A DNA stretch of 64,000 nucleotides from JAJYSO01 sp964579505 (lineage in GTDB: Bacteria; Bacteroidota; Bacteroidia; Flavobacteriales; Flavobacteriaceae). This document shows, one piece after another, positions 8,498-17,350 of this stretch. Location: assembly GCA_964579505.1 (NCBI GenBank), contig CAZOGC010000006.1, positions 1-64,000 on the forward strand. The letters are read 5' to 3'. A program made the position numbers and the translations under genes. Under the pieces are notes generated by a model, which did no database searches, had not been told where the DNA came from, and saw nothing but the letters and a program-made list of their open reading frames with translations. How positions within the stretch are numbered: position 1 is the first letter of the stretch; each line of letters opens with the position of its first letter.

Positions 8498-10242
8498 TCT
8501 TTCTTACGCAATAATAACACTCCTCGTACTCTGTTTACGGATACGGGGGTATGGTTTGCAGAAAGCGTAAAGTAAAGGTTGGTAAATATAAATTTTCCGG
8601 TATAGTGCATCCATGTAAATTGAACTGAAAGGGTGTCAATTTCTTCTGTGTTGGCTTTTATGTAAGGCTGCGCAACCTTATAAATTAATGAGCTGATGTC
8701 TTTATCCTTTCCATTTACAGAAAATATAAATCCTTTATTGGTTATAGTAGCGTTATGCAGATTTAATGAATCTTGACCGATTTGAAAAGATAGTTGGTTT
8801 TTTCCGTACATAAGCGGAATAACATATGTGTAATTCTTTGTTGTGTAAACCGGCTGATTTTTACTATACAAATGCTTGTAATAATGCTGGCTGTTATCAT
8901 TGATGGTAGAGAACAGATAGCTAAAATTGTAATGCGATTTTGCGAATAAAGTCTTGTCTGTTGGATTCAATTTATCTACTACAAAAGACTGTTGTTGTCG
9001 GTCGTTTAGGTAGCGGTATTTACTGTTCAAATTCTTAATCAGTTTATGAGAAATTTTTTGGTGGGTTTGTATTTTTCCGTTTTCTAAAAGTTGGTTTGTT
9101 TTTAGCAACGCAATAAATTGTTTTTTTTGACTGCGCAAACTCACAGAAAACACATTAAAATAGGGGATGATTAAGATAAATAGTCCGGAGAGGAACAATG
9201 AAAGCGGAATAATTTTTAGCTGAGGTTTTTTTACAAAGGTGTAATACGTGGCAATAAACGTAAACCAAATTGCTAAAAAGACCACAAAATAACGCGCTTC
9301 GGTTACCCCATACGCTTTAATGCGAATTCCAATAGCCACAAAAAGCAAAATAAGCAAGGGAAACAAAGAGCCGTAAAACAGTTTTTTAAACCAATTTATC
9401 CACGCTTTTGATGTTTTACCTAATAGCGGATAGACCAACAACAACGCCAAGGTGCCAATAACACCATAGACCAAAACCAAGTAAGATACCCAACCTTGAG
9501 GCATTTGCCATGTAATGAGTATTTTGATGCCGTAGAGATATAGAATAATGAGGTAGAGCAGCAGCAGCGGAATGAGTATAAACTGCGTAAAGAATTTAAG
9601 TACTACCGGGTAGGGCTCATCCTTTTCTAAATTCGGTAATCCTTCAGCACAAAACAGGCTAAAAATAAGAGCGCTTCCAAAAATGAGAATACCAAAAAAG
9701 AACTGAGCGTATAAGTTGTCATCTATCCACAGATTAAACAAATTATCAGCGGCTAGTAACGCCAGTTCTATTCCACCGGCAAAAACAAGGGTAAAAATTA
9801 AGGTTAAAATAAAATTGACAAATAAGCCTTTATTGTATTGCCAAAACTTCTTTGTATTTGCTGTGCTAAAGAAAGGAGCCAGCGCCACTAAAAGATGGGC
9901 TATAATATAGCTCGGAATAAGTATGTAGACGTATTTTTCTGTAAAATCGGTTTTTTTATCGGGGAGAACCCACACATAAAAAGTAACCAAGAGTACAGCA
10001 CAGATAGCCTCCCATAAAAAACGTCTTCCTTTGCGTTGCCCAAGTATAACTGCGGCAAAAGAGAGCGAGATACCTAGTCCGGCTACTAACGCTATTCTTA
10101 TTAAAGCATAATCTGAGACAGTATCTAAAAAAAGAAGCCTCATTACCGTAACGGCTAAGACCAGAGCGCAGACTAGCATGAGGTAATATTGAGCAATGGC
10201 TTTTCCTGTATTTTTGATGAGTGTTGAAAGGCGTAAAGTCAT
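8494..10242 (-). CDS. DUF4153-type polytopic membrane protein
   Basis: A 582-residue protein with about 10-12 hydrophobic segments in the first 370 residues, followed by a soluble tail of about 200 residues rich in Tyr, Asn and Lys. This layout fits the DUF4153 family of Bacteroidota; its function is unknown. The tail should lie outside the cytoplasm or in the cytoplasm depending on topology, which I cannot settle. The gene is monocistronic and divergent from the Tricorn protease gene. No catalytic motif is evident. Confidence 0.65.
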   Translation of the reverse strand: MTLRLSTLIKNTGKAIAQYYLMLVCALVLAVTVMRLLFLDTVSDYALIRIALVAGLGISLSFAAVILGQRKGRRFLWEAICAVLLVTFYVWVLPDKKTDFTEKYVYILIPSYIIAHLLVALAPFFSTANTKKFWQYNKGLFVNFILTLIFTLVFAGGIELALLAADNLFNLWIDDNLYAQFFFGILIFGSALIFSLFCAEGLPNLEKDEPYPVVLKFFTQFILIPLLLLYLIILYLYGIKILITWQMPQGWVSYLVLVYGVIGTLALLLVYPLLGKTSKAWINWFKKLFYGSLFPLLILLFVAIGIRIKAYGVTEARYFVVFLAIWFTFIATYYTFVKKPQLKIIPLSLFLSGLFILIIPYFNVFSVSLRSQKKQFIALLKTNQLLENGKIQTHQKISHKLIKNLNSKYRYLNDRQQQSFVVDKLNPTDKTLFAKSHYNFSYLFSTINDNSQHYYKHLYSKNQPVYTTKNYTYVIPLMYGKNQLSFQIGQDSLNLHNATITNKGFIFSVNGKDKDISSLIYKVAQPYIKANTEEIDTLSVQFTWMHYTGKFIFTNLYFTLSANHTPVSVNRVRGVLLLRKKD

Positions 10243-10360
10243 AGTAGCAGCTTTAGAGAAGCCAAATTAGTTATTTTTATGTGATTTGGCGACAATGTTC
10301 TCTTAAAGTGAATTTTTAGCAATTTTTTATTTATAAAAAGTTAAAGACAACATAAAGAAG

Positions 10361-10389
10361 TTGTTGGCAACTGCTTTTAGATATATTTG
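10361..10389 (+). promoter_or_regulatory. Promoter of the Tricorn-type protease gene
   Basis: TATATTTG at 10382-10389 matches the -7 consensus exactly, with TTG at 10361-10363 and 18 bases between. Transcription would begin near 10396, 23 bases before the ATG. Confidence 0.6.
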
Positions 10390-10418
10390 TTTCTCATTTT
10401 TATACAACTCATCGCACT

Positions 10419-13400
10419 ATGAAAAAAGTATTTCTTTTTACTGTATTAATTTTTTTCTCAGCTTTTACCTTCGCCCAAAATGATGCGGCGCGGTGGCTGC
10501 GTTATCCGTCTATCTCTCCAGACGGACAAACTATTGCGTTTGGTTATATGGGTAACATATATACCGTTAGCGCACAAGGAGGGGTGGCCACCCCATTAAC
10601 CGTAGGAAGCCACTACAAAGAACGTCCGGTTTGGAGTAATGATGGAAAAACCATTGCCTTTTCGAGTGATCGGTATGGCAATTTTGACGTCTATACCATT
10701 CCGGCTACAGGTGGACAAGCCACTCGAATTACGTATCACAGCGCAGACGATTATGCGTATGATTTTACACCCGACAACAAAAAAATTCTTTTTGGAAGTA
10801 ATCGCGAAGCTCCGGCAAAAAGCGTTCGTTTTCCCGGAACACGTTATTTTCCTAACCTGTACACCATTCCTGTAAAAGGTGGACGCGCATTGCTAGTAAC
10901 CGCTGCCGGAGCAGAAAATGCACATTATAACACCAACGGAAGCAAGATTGTTTTTCAAGACAAAAAAGGATATGAAGATTACTGGCGTAAACATGAGGTG
11001 GCAGCTATTACGCGCGATATTTGGGTATATGATATACCTAATAACTCGTATAAAGAGCTTACACATACTGAAATAGATAACCGCGTACCTTCATTTAATG
11101 CTGCCGGAAATGCTGTTTATTACACCAACCAAAAAAGTGGCGACTTTAACGTGTATAAACAATCTTTAGCAGATGGTAATACTACACAACTTACGCATTT
11201 TGAAAATTTTCCGGTTCGCGCCTTAACGGTTTCAGACCAAAACAAAATGGCTTTTAGCTGGAAAGGCGATGTTTACACCTTAACAGAAGGGCAACAACCT
11301 AAAAAACTTACTGTTCGTGTTTTAAACAGTGCAGGATACAATACGATTGACTATAAAAACATTAGCAGTGTAAGCGAGTTTACAGTAAGCCCTGATGGAA
11401 AAGAAGTGGCGTTTATTAATCGAGGAGAAGTTTTTGTAACGGCGGTAGATAACAACCAAACCAAACGGATTACCAATACCCCGACACAAGAGCGCATGCT
11501 TACCTGGTCTCCTGACGGGAAAACCCTGGTTTACTCAGGTGAACGCGATGGCAATTGGAATATCTATAAAGTTACATTAGAACATCCCGAAGAACAATTC
11601 TTTTATGCAGCAACTACCTTAAAAACAGAACCTTTGGTGGCAACTTCAGCACAAGAATATCAGCCTGACTTTTCTCCGGATGGAAAAAAATTAGCCTATG
11701 TAGAAAATAGAAATATCTTAAAAGTACTCGACCTTAAAACCGGTAAAAAAGTTACCGTATTGCCCGAAGGACAAAACTTTTCATACAGTGATGGCGATTG
11801 GGGATATCAATGGAGCCCGGATAGTAAATGGCTGCTCGTAGATGATTCTAAAGGTTATTTTTCGATATCCAATACCGCGTTGATTTCTGCTGATGGAAAA
11901 GGAGATGTTGTTTTTCCGGTAAACAGCGGGTTTGGCGATAGTGATGCCAAATGGGCTTTAGGCGGAAAACTAATGACGTATAAAAGTTCTCGACTTGGCC
12001 GTAAACCAATGGCATATCAAGGGCGAAGAGAAGAAGATGTGTATGGCGTATTCTTTGATCAAAAGGCGTATGACCAATTTACGATGAGTGAAGAGGAATA
12101 CAAACTGATGAAAGCGCGTAAAAAAGACGATAAGAAAAAAGAGGACGACGATAAAGACAAAAAGAAAAAGAAAAAAGACGAGGATAAGAAAGCAGATAAA
12201 ACGCTAAAATTAGACTTACATAACCTCAATCAGCGCAAAGTAAGACTTACCATCAACAGCACAGATATAAGCGATTATGTTTTGAGTAAAGACGGAAGTA
12301 AGCTGTACTACCTGGCTTCTTTTCAAAAAGGGTATAACTTATGGGTTACAGAACCACGTACGCGCAAAACAAAAGTCTTAACTCACTTAAACGGTTCAGG
12401 CAGTCAGTTAGTGCTTAGTAAAGATGGAAAGTATTTGTTCTTAACCAATCGTGGGCGATTAATGAAAATAAATACCCATTCTGGTAAAACACAATCTATT
12501 GCAGTACACGCTAAGATGGTGGTTAACCACGAAGCTGAACGCCAGTATATTTTTAACCACATTTGGAAACAAACCAAAGACAAGTTATACGATCCTAATA
12601 TGCACGGTACTAACTGGGATTTTTATCATAAAGAATACGGCAAGTTTTTACCCTATATTAATAACAACTACGACTTTCAGGTATTGTTGAGTGAATTTTT
12701 AGGAGAATTAGATGTGTCTCATACCGGAGGTCGTTATTCTCCGCGCCATAGTGATGCGCAGCGTACGGCTTCATTGGGTTTATTATACGACCAAAAATAT
12801 AATGGCCCCGGAATAAAAATTGAAGAAGTAATTGCTGGTGGCCCATTTGATAAAGCCGATAGTAATGTGAAGAAAGGAGATATTATTACGGCTATTAACG
12901 GGCATAAGATTGCTGCTGGAGAAAATTGGACTAAATTGTTGACGAACCTTTCGGGTGAAGCTACGCGTATTACCTTTAAACGCGGTAGTAAGACGTTTGA
13001 TAAGACAATTAAACCTATCTCTTTGGGAAGAGAACACAACTTGATGTATGAACGTTGGGTGCGCACCATGTCTAAAATGGTAGATTCGTTAAGCCATGGA
13101 CAATTAGGATACGTACATATAAAAGGAATGAATGATGGTAGCTTCCGTCACGTGTATGCTAAAGTACTCGGAAAAGATCGCGGCAAAAAAGGATTGGTGG
13201 TCGACACCCGTTTTAACGGCGGTGGTTGGCTGCACAACGATTTGAACACCTTTTTAAGCGGTAAACAATACCTTACTTTTTGGCCACAAGGTCATCCTAC
13301 AAAAGGAGGAGAACCTTTAGACCGATGGACAAAACCCAGCATTATGCTGATTAGTGAAGGAAACTACAGTGATGCCTTTATCACTCCTTTTATTTATCAA

Positions 13401-13655
13401 CAAAACGGACTGGGTAAATTGGTAGGTATGCCGGTGGCCGGCACAGGTACGGCTGTTTGGTGGGAACGCCAAATAGACCCAACTATTGTATTTGGTATTC
13501 CGATGGTGGCAACCATGGGTTTTAACGGTAAGGTAACCGAAAACCAAGAATTACACCCCGATATTCAAGTACCTTTACCGTATCATAAATTCTTAAGTGG
13601 GGAAGATACACAGCTGGAAGCAGCGGTAAAAGAGTTATTAAAAGAGGTAAAATAA
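10419..13655 (+). CDS. Tricorn-type S41 family peptidase (secreted)
   Basis: A 1078-residue exported serine protease resembling archaeal Tricorn. It has a signal peptide (about residues 1-19, ending FTFAQ) and two WD40/PD40-like beta-propellers with repeated SPDGK-type blades (to about 560). A strongly charged Lys/Asp insert lies near 561-597, followed by the second propeller, a PDZ domain near 800-870 and the C-terminal tail-specific protease (S41) domain. Catalytic candidates are the Ser-His pair in DVSHTGG near 766 and the nucleophile Ser-Asp in GNYSDAF near 983, with an acidic residue in NQELHPD near 1043. Periplasmic peptide degradation is inferred. The archaeal enzyme is cytoplasmic, so export is a difference. 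A strong hairpin terminator follows. Confidence 0.92.
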   Translation: MKKVFLFTVLIFFSAFTFAQNDAARWLRYPSISPDGQTIAFGYMGNIYTVSAQGGVATPLTVGSHYKERPVWSNDGKTIAFSSDRYGNFDVYTIPATGGQATRITYHSADDYAYDFTPDNKKILFGSNREAPAKSVRFPGTRYFPNLYTIPVKGGRALLVTAAGAENAHYNTNGSKIVFQDKKGYEDYWRKHEVAAITRDIWVYDIPNNSYKELTHTEIDNRVPSFNAAGNAVYYTNQKSGDFNVYKQSLADGNTTQLTHFENFPVRALTVSDQNKMAFSWKGDVYTLTEGQQPKKLTVRVLNSAGYNTIDYKNISSVSEFTVSPDGKEVAFINRGEVFVTAVDNNQTKRITNTPTQERMLTWSPDGKTLVYSGERDGNWNIYKVTLEHPEEQFFYAATTLKTEPLVATSAQEYQPDFSPDGKKLAYVENRNILKVLDLKTGKKVTVLPEGQNFSYSDGDWGYQWSPDSKWLLVDDSKGYFSISNTALISADGKGDVVFPVNSGFGDSDAKWALGGKLMTYKSSRLGRKPMAYQGRREEDVYGVFFDQKAYDQFTMSEEEYKLMKARKKDDKKKEDDDKDKKKKKKDEDKKADKTLKLDLHNLNQRKVRLTINSTDISDYVLSKDGSKLYYLASFQKGYNLWVTEPRTRKTKVLTHLNGSGSQLVLSKDGKYLFLTNRGRLMKINTHSGKTQSIAVHAKMVVNHEAERQYIFNHIWKQTKDKLYDPNMHGTNWDFYHKEYGKFLPYINNNYDFQVLLSEFLGELDVSHTGGRYSPRHSDAQRTASLGLLYDQKYNGPGIKIEEVIAGGPFDKADSNVKKGDIITAINGHKIAAGENWTKLLTNLSGEATRITFKRGSKTFDKTIKPISLGREHNLMYERWVRTMSKMVDSLSHGQLGYVHIKGMNDGSFRHVYAKVLGKDRGKKGLVVDTRFNGGGWLHNDLNTFLSGKQYLTFWPQGHPTKGGEPLDRWTKPSIMLISEGNYSDAFITPFIYQQNGLGKLVGMPVAGTGTAVWWERQIDPTIVFGIPMVATMGFNGKVTENQELHPDIQVPLPYHKFLSGEDTQLEAAVKELLKEVK

Positions 13656-13681
13656 CCTCTCTTTTCTAAGAAACCGACCCT

Positions 13682-13726
13682 AAAAAACGGCTGCGAAATC
13701 AAAAATTTCGCAGCCGTTTTATTTTA
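13682..13726. terminator. Bidirectional terminator between Tricorn-type gene and gmk
   Basis: ACGGCTGCGAAAT (13687-13699) pairs with ATTTCGCAGCCGT (13705-13717), a perfect 13-bp stem with a 5-base loop. A/T-rich flanks on both sides suit the two convergent genes. Confidence 0.9.
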
Positions 13727-13740
13727 TAAAATAAATATTT

Positions 13741-14316
13741 TTAGGCCTTCTTAATAAAATGGCTTACCAATTCGCGCGCTTCACATAAGGCTTTATCTAA
13801 TTCATTATTAACAATAATAAAATCAAATTGTGGAGCGGTTGCCATTTCAATAGAAGCCTTGGCCACGCGCATGCTAATACGTTCGTCGCTTTCTGTTCCT
13901 CTTTTTTTCAATCTAATTTTTAGCTCTTCAATGTTAGGTGGTTTTACAAAAACCGCTAAGGTGCGTTCCGGATAAATGTGTTTAATATCTAAACCGCCTA
14001 CCACGTCAATATCAAAAATAACGTGTTTTCCTTGTGCCCAAATACGTTCTACTTCGCTTTTTAAGGTACCGTAAAAATTATCGCGATATACTTCTTCCCA
14101 CTCTAAAAAATCATCGTTCTTAATGTGTTGTTTAAATTCGTGTGCACTCATAAAGTAGTAATCTTCTCCGTCAACTTCATTGGCACGCGGGAGGCGAGAG
14201 GTGGCTGAAATAGAAAAATCTAAATTGAGCTCTTTTTGAGCCAGTAAATGACGCACGATGGTAGTTTTTCCGGAGCCGGAAGGGGCAGAAAAAACGATTA
14301 ATTTTCCTTCAATCAT
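13741..14316 (-). CDS. gmk: Guanylate kinase
   Basis: Phosphorylates GMP (and dGMP) to the diphosphate with ATP. The P-loop APSGSGKTT is at residues 10-18. It is followed by the GMP-binding segment SRLPRANEVDGEDYYF and the IDVVGG motif. At 191 residues it is full length. Its start overlaps the yicC stop by one base (TGATG type), so the two are translationally coupled, an arrangement common in bacteria. Confidence 0.96.
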   Translation of the reverse strand: MIEGKLIVFSAPSGSGKTTIVRHLLAQKELNLDFSISATSRLPRANEVDGEDYYFMSAHEFKQHIKNDDFLEWEEVYRDNFYGTLKSEVERIWAQGKHVIFDIDVVGGLDIKHIYPERTLAVFVKPPNIEELKIRLKKRGTESDERISMRVAKASIEMATAPQFDFIIVNNELDKALCEARELVSHFIKKA

Positions 14317-15185
14317 TACAAAACATTTAAGAGTTGTTCTTTAATTTTTTCGAGCTCATCTTTCATCTGCACCACCAATTTTTGCATAGGAGCATAATTT
14401 GATTTACTGCCCATTGTGTTAATTTCTCTACCCATTTCTTGGCTGATAAACCCAAGTTTTCTTCCATTAGATTGTGCCGCATTTAGGGTTTCTAAAAAGT
14501 ATGCCAAATGATTGCGCAAACGGGTTTTTTCTTCTGTGATATCGTATTTTTCTATGTAGTAAATCAACTCTTGCTCAAACCTGTTTTTATCTATATTTTC
14601 TTTTAGCTCTGCCACTGCGGAAGCCAAGCGCTCACGGGTATTTTGTATGCGTTCCGGATCAATAGTTTCTACCTGTTTCAGCAATGTTTCTAAGTTTTCT
14701 ATGCGTAATTTAAAGTCTTTTTCGAGTGCTTTTCCCTCGTCTATTCTATACTGAATAAGTTTCTGCAAAGCCGCCTCTAAACATTGTGTAATGGTCGCAA
14801 ATTCTGCATCCTCTATCTCTTCTTTTGCTGTGCTGATGGCATCGGGTAAAGAAAGAGCCGTTTTTAATAATTGTACATCCGCTTCCTCACCCTTTAGATT
14901 GGCTAAGGTTTTAAGTTCTGCCATATAATTTTTGACCACCGCATGGTTTATCTGAGTGGTGGTATCTCCGGCCGCATTTTCTACCGATAGAGTGAAATCA
15001 ACTTTTCCTCTGCTTAATTTTTTTGATATCTGCTTGTGTAGTTGTAGTTCTTTCTCGCGATAAAGAGAAGGAATACGCGTATATAAATCAAATTTTTTAC
15101 TGTTCAATGATTTTAGTTGAATAGTAATCTTTTTATGAGAATGCGTGGTTACGCTTTTCCCAAAACCGGTCATAGACTGAATCAT
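14316..15185 (-). CDS. YicC/YloC family endoribonuclease
   Basis: A 289-residue member of the YicC family, with the N-terminal signature MTGFGKS and the conserved C-terminal segment KLGFISQEMGREINTMGSKSN. Family members in other bacteria act as endoribonucleases that promote turnover of certain RNAs; the target here is unknown. It is co-transcribed with gmk, from a promoter box at 15207-15214. Confidence 0.92.
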   Translation of the reverse strand: MIQSMTGFGKSVTTHSHKKITIQLKSLNSKKFDLYTRIPSLYREKELQLHKQISKKLSRGKVDFTLSVENAAGDTTTQINHAVVKNYMAELKTLANLKGEEADVQLLKTALSLPDAISTAKEEIEDAEFATITQCLEAALQKLIQYRIDEGKALEKDFKLRIENLETLLKQVETIDPERIQNTRERLASAVAELKENIDKNRFEQELIYYIEKYDITEEKTRLRNHLAYFLETLNAAQSNGRKLGFISQEMGREINTMGSKSNYAPMQKLVVQMKDELEKIKEQLLNVL

Positions 15186-15206
15186 CAGATAAAATTAAAA
15201 GTTGTG

Positions 15207-15214
15207 CAAAAATA
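15207..15214 (-). promoter_or_regulatory. -7 box of the yicC-gmk operon
   Basis: The minus strand reads TATTTTTG (plus 15207-15214), an exact TAnnTTTG match, about 22 bases before the yicC ATG. No obvious -33 TTG lies at the standard distance. Confidence 0.45.
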
Positions 15215-15367
15215 ACAAAAGAAATGGGGCTATACGATTGATTTTTAAATGAACTCATAAAATGAACGGGAATAATTGACCTGAATACAAAAGAAAAAGG
15301 AAGAAGGATGAGCAGTTTGCAGTACCTGTGTAATAAACTGATACACAAAAAGAAAAAAACGCTTACT

Positions 15368-15401
15368 TTTGATTGGGTATATCAAATAGTGTGTATATTT
15401 G
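15368..15401 (+). promoter_or_regulatory. Promoter of the rpsP-rimM-trmN6 operon
   Basis: TTTG at 15368-15371, 22 bases, then TATATTTG at 15394-15401. Transcription would start near 15408, leaving about 40 bases before the rpsP ATG at 15449. This rules out the longer upstream frame that opens at 15308. Confidence 0.65.
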
Positions 15402-15448
15402 CGCCCATTATTAATAATCGGGGTCGCGTACCCCAAAATTTAATTACT

Positions 15449-16021
15449 ATGTCAGTAAAAATTAGATTACAACGTCACGGAAAAAAAGGAAAACCTTTTT
15501 ATTGGATTGTGGCTACCGATTCTCGAGCTAAGCGCGATGGGAAGTACCTTGAAAAATTAGGAACTTACAACCCTTTAACCAATCCTGCTACAGTAGAATT
15601 GAATGTAGATCACTCTGTAAAATGGTTGCAAAATGGGGCACAACCCACCGATACTGCCCGTGATTTACTTTCTTCAAAAGGAGTACTTTTAAAGAATCAC
15701 TTGTTAACCGGAGTGCGCAAAGGTGCATTATCCGAAGAAGAGGCTGAAAAAAGATTTCAGGCTTGGGTAGCTGAAAAAGAAGCTAAATTAGCGGATAGAA
15801 AAGCTGCTCACGAAAAATCTAAAGCCGATGCAAAAGCGAAAGCACTAGAAGCTGAAAAAGAAGTAAGCGCTAAACGTGCTGCTGCGGCTCAACCAGTGGC
15901 TGAAGAAACCGCTCAAGAAGAAGGTGCTGAAGAAGCAGAAGCGCCGGTTGAAGAAAGCAAAACAGCTATTGAGAAAGAAGCTGAGGCTGCTAAAACTGAA
16001 GAAAAAGAAGCTGAAAAATAA
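15449..16021 (+). CDS. rpsP: 30S ribosomal protein S16
   Basis: A component of the small ribosomal subunit needed for 30S assembly. The classic N-terminus VKIRLQRHGKKGKPFYWIV follows the initiator Met at 15449; residues 1-80 or so carry the S16 fold. After about residue 100 the protein runs on as a long Ala/Glu/Lys-rich tail, giving 190 residues against 80-90 in most bacteria. The extension is known among Bacteroidota S16 proteins. The longer frame back to 15308 lies over the promoter and is rejected. It is the first gene of an operon with rimM 15 bases downstream. Confidence 0.96.
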   Translation: MSVKIRLQRHGKKGKPFYWIVATDSRAKRDGKYLEKLGTYNPLTNPATVELNVDHSVKWLQNGAQPTDTARDLLSSKGVLLKNHLLTGVRKGALSEEEAEKRFQAWVAEKEAKLADRKAAHEKSKADAKAKALEAEKEVSAKRAAAAQPVAEETAQEEGAEEAEAPVEESKTAIEKEAEAAKTEEKEAEK

Positions 16022-16036
16022 AACAGCCGCCAACAC

Positions 16037-16561
16037 ATGCGCAAAGCAGATTGTTTCTATTTGGGTACTATTGTTGGAAAATTCAGTTTTAAAGGAGAGG
16101 TGTTAATTAAGTTAGATACCGATACTCCTGAAAGTTATGTAGAAGAGGAATCTGTTTTTGTGGATTATCACAAAAATTTGATTCCTTTTTTTATTGAAAA
16201 AAGTCACTTGCAAAAAAGCCATTTATTGCGGGTTAAGTTTGAGGGCATTGATACAGATACGGCCGCAGATGAACTCCTTAAAAAAGAAGTATTCCTTCCT
16301 CTTTCTCGCTTACCTAAACTACAAGAAGACCAGTTTTACTACCACGAAGTGGTTGGTTATACCGCTATAGACAAAAGTTTTGGAGAAGTGGGAACGCTGG
16401 TTAGAGTAGACGATAGCAATCCGCAGGCGTTGTTTGTAATAGATCACCAAGGAACAGAAATATTAGTTCCGGTAAATGATGATTTCATTACCAAACTAGA
16501 CAAGTTACACCAAAAAATGTATCTCGATTTGCCAGATGGTTTACTCGATTTGTATTTGTAA
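16037..16561 (+). CDS. rimM: Ribosome maturation factor RimM
   Basis: Assists maturation of the 30S subunit (16S rRNA 3' processing) and binds S19. At 174 residues it has an N-terminal beta-barrel beginning FYLGTIVGKFSFKGEV and a C-terminal PRC-barrel part including ILVPVNDDFI. Lying directly behind rpsP is the classical neighbourhood. The TrmN6-like gene follows after 11 bases. Confidence 0.95.
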   Translation: MRKADCFYLGTIVGKFSFKGEVLIKLDTDTPESYVEEESVFVDYHKNLIPFFIEKSHLQKSHLLRVKFEGIDTDTAADELLKKEVFLPLSRLPKLQEDQFYYHEVVGYTAIDKSFGEVGTLVRVDDSNPQALFVIDHQGTEILVPVNDDFITKLDKLHQKMYLDLPDGLLDLYL

Positions 16562-16572
16562 ACGCTGTAAAA

Positions 16573-17292
16573 ATGCTACCCCCTTTTCAATTTAAACAAT
16601 TTTCAGTACAGCAAGACCAATGTGCTATGAAAATAGGCACAGATGGGGTATTGTTAGGCGCTTGGACAAATCTTGATCATCAACCGGAAACCATTTTAGA
16701 TATAGGTGCCGGAACCGGTATCTTGGCTTTAATAATGGCACAGCGCAGTACAGCTATGTGTATAGATGCTGTTGAGATAGAAGAAAAAGCCTATATTCAA
16801 TGTGTAGAAAATTTTGAAAATAGTCCTTGGGGAGATCGGTTGTTTTGCTATCATGCAGATTTTTTAGATTTTGCCGCAGAAATGGATGATCCGTATGACT
16901 TAATAATCTGTAATCCGCCTTTTTTTAAAGAAAGTTCGATAAATAGCACGGCATCAAGTGCGAGACAGCAGGCGCGTTTTTCTACGCATCTTCCTTTTGA
17001 AAAGTTACTAAAAGGAGCCGTCCAATTATTGACCGCACAAGGGGAATTGGCATTGGTTGTTCCTTTTGAAAATGAAACAGAAATTATAGCCCTAGCCGAG
17101 CGAGAAAAATTGTTTTTGCAGCGCGGTACTCACGTGCGTGGAAGGGCTGAAACCTCACTAAAACGCAGCCTATTGCAGTTTGGGTTTACTCAAAAAATAC
17201 CGATAGAAACAGAATTGGTTATAGAACATAGTCGCCATAAATATACGGCTGCTTATAAAGCACTCACCCAAGATTTCTACTTAAAAATGTAA
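16573..17292 (+). CDS. tRNA1(Val) (adenine(37)-N6)-methyltransferase-like protein
   Basis: An S-adenosylmethionine-dependent N6-adenine methyltransferase of the YfiC/TrmN6 family (239 residues). The SAM site DIGAGTGILAL lies near residues 37-47. The catalytic NPPFF motif lies near 114, an (N/D)PPY/F type diagnostic of exocyclic-amino methyltransferases. tRNA modification is inferred from the family and from its place behind rpsP-rimM. A hairpin follows. Confidence 0.85.
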   Translation: MLPPFQFKQFSVQQDQCAMKIGTDGVLLGAWTNLDHQPETILDIGAGTGILALIMAQRSTAMCIDAVEIEEKAYIQCVENFENSPWGDRLFCYHADFLDFAAEMDDPYDLIICNPPFFKESSINSTASSARQQARFSTHLPFEKLLKGAVQLLTAQGELALVVPFENETEIIALAEREKLFLQRGTHVRGRAETSLKRSLLQFGFTQKIPIETELVIEHSRHKYTAAYKALTQDFYLKM

Positions 17293-17293
17293 A

Positions 17294-17334
17294 ACAAAAG
17301 TTGCTGAAAATATACGTTTTACAGCAACCTTTGT
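17294..17334. terminator. Hairpin between convergent genes
   Basis: GTTGCTG (17300-17306) pairs with CAGCAAC (17322-17328), extended by ACAAA/TTTGT with one mismatch. It lies between the convergent trmN6-like and saccharopine dehydrogenase genes and probably ends both transcripts. The T-tract is weak. Confidence 0.6.
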
Positions 17335-17350
17335 GAAAGAAATTATCTTT

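Noticed and set aside
15308..15448. Extended start for rpsP
   Set aside because: Promoter elements at 15368-15401 lie within it; S16 proteins begin right at MSVKIRLQ.
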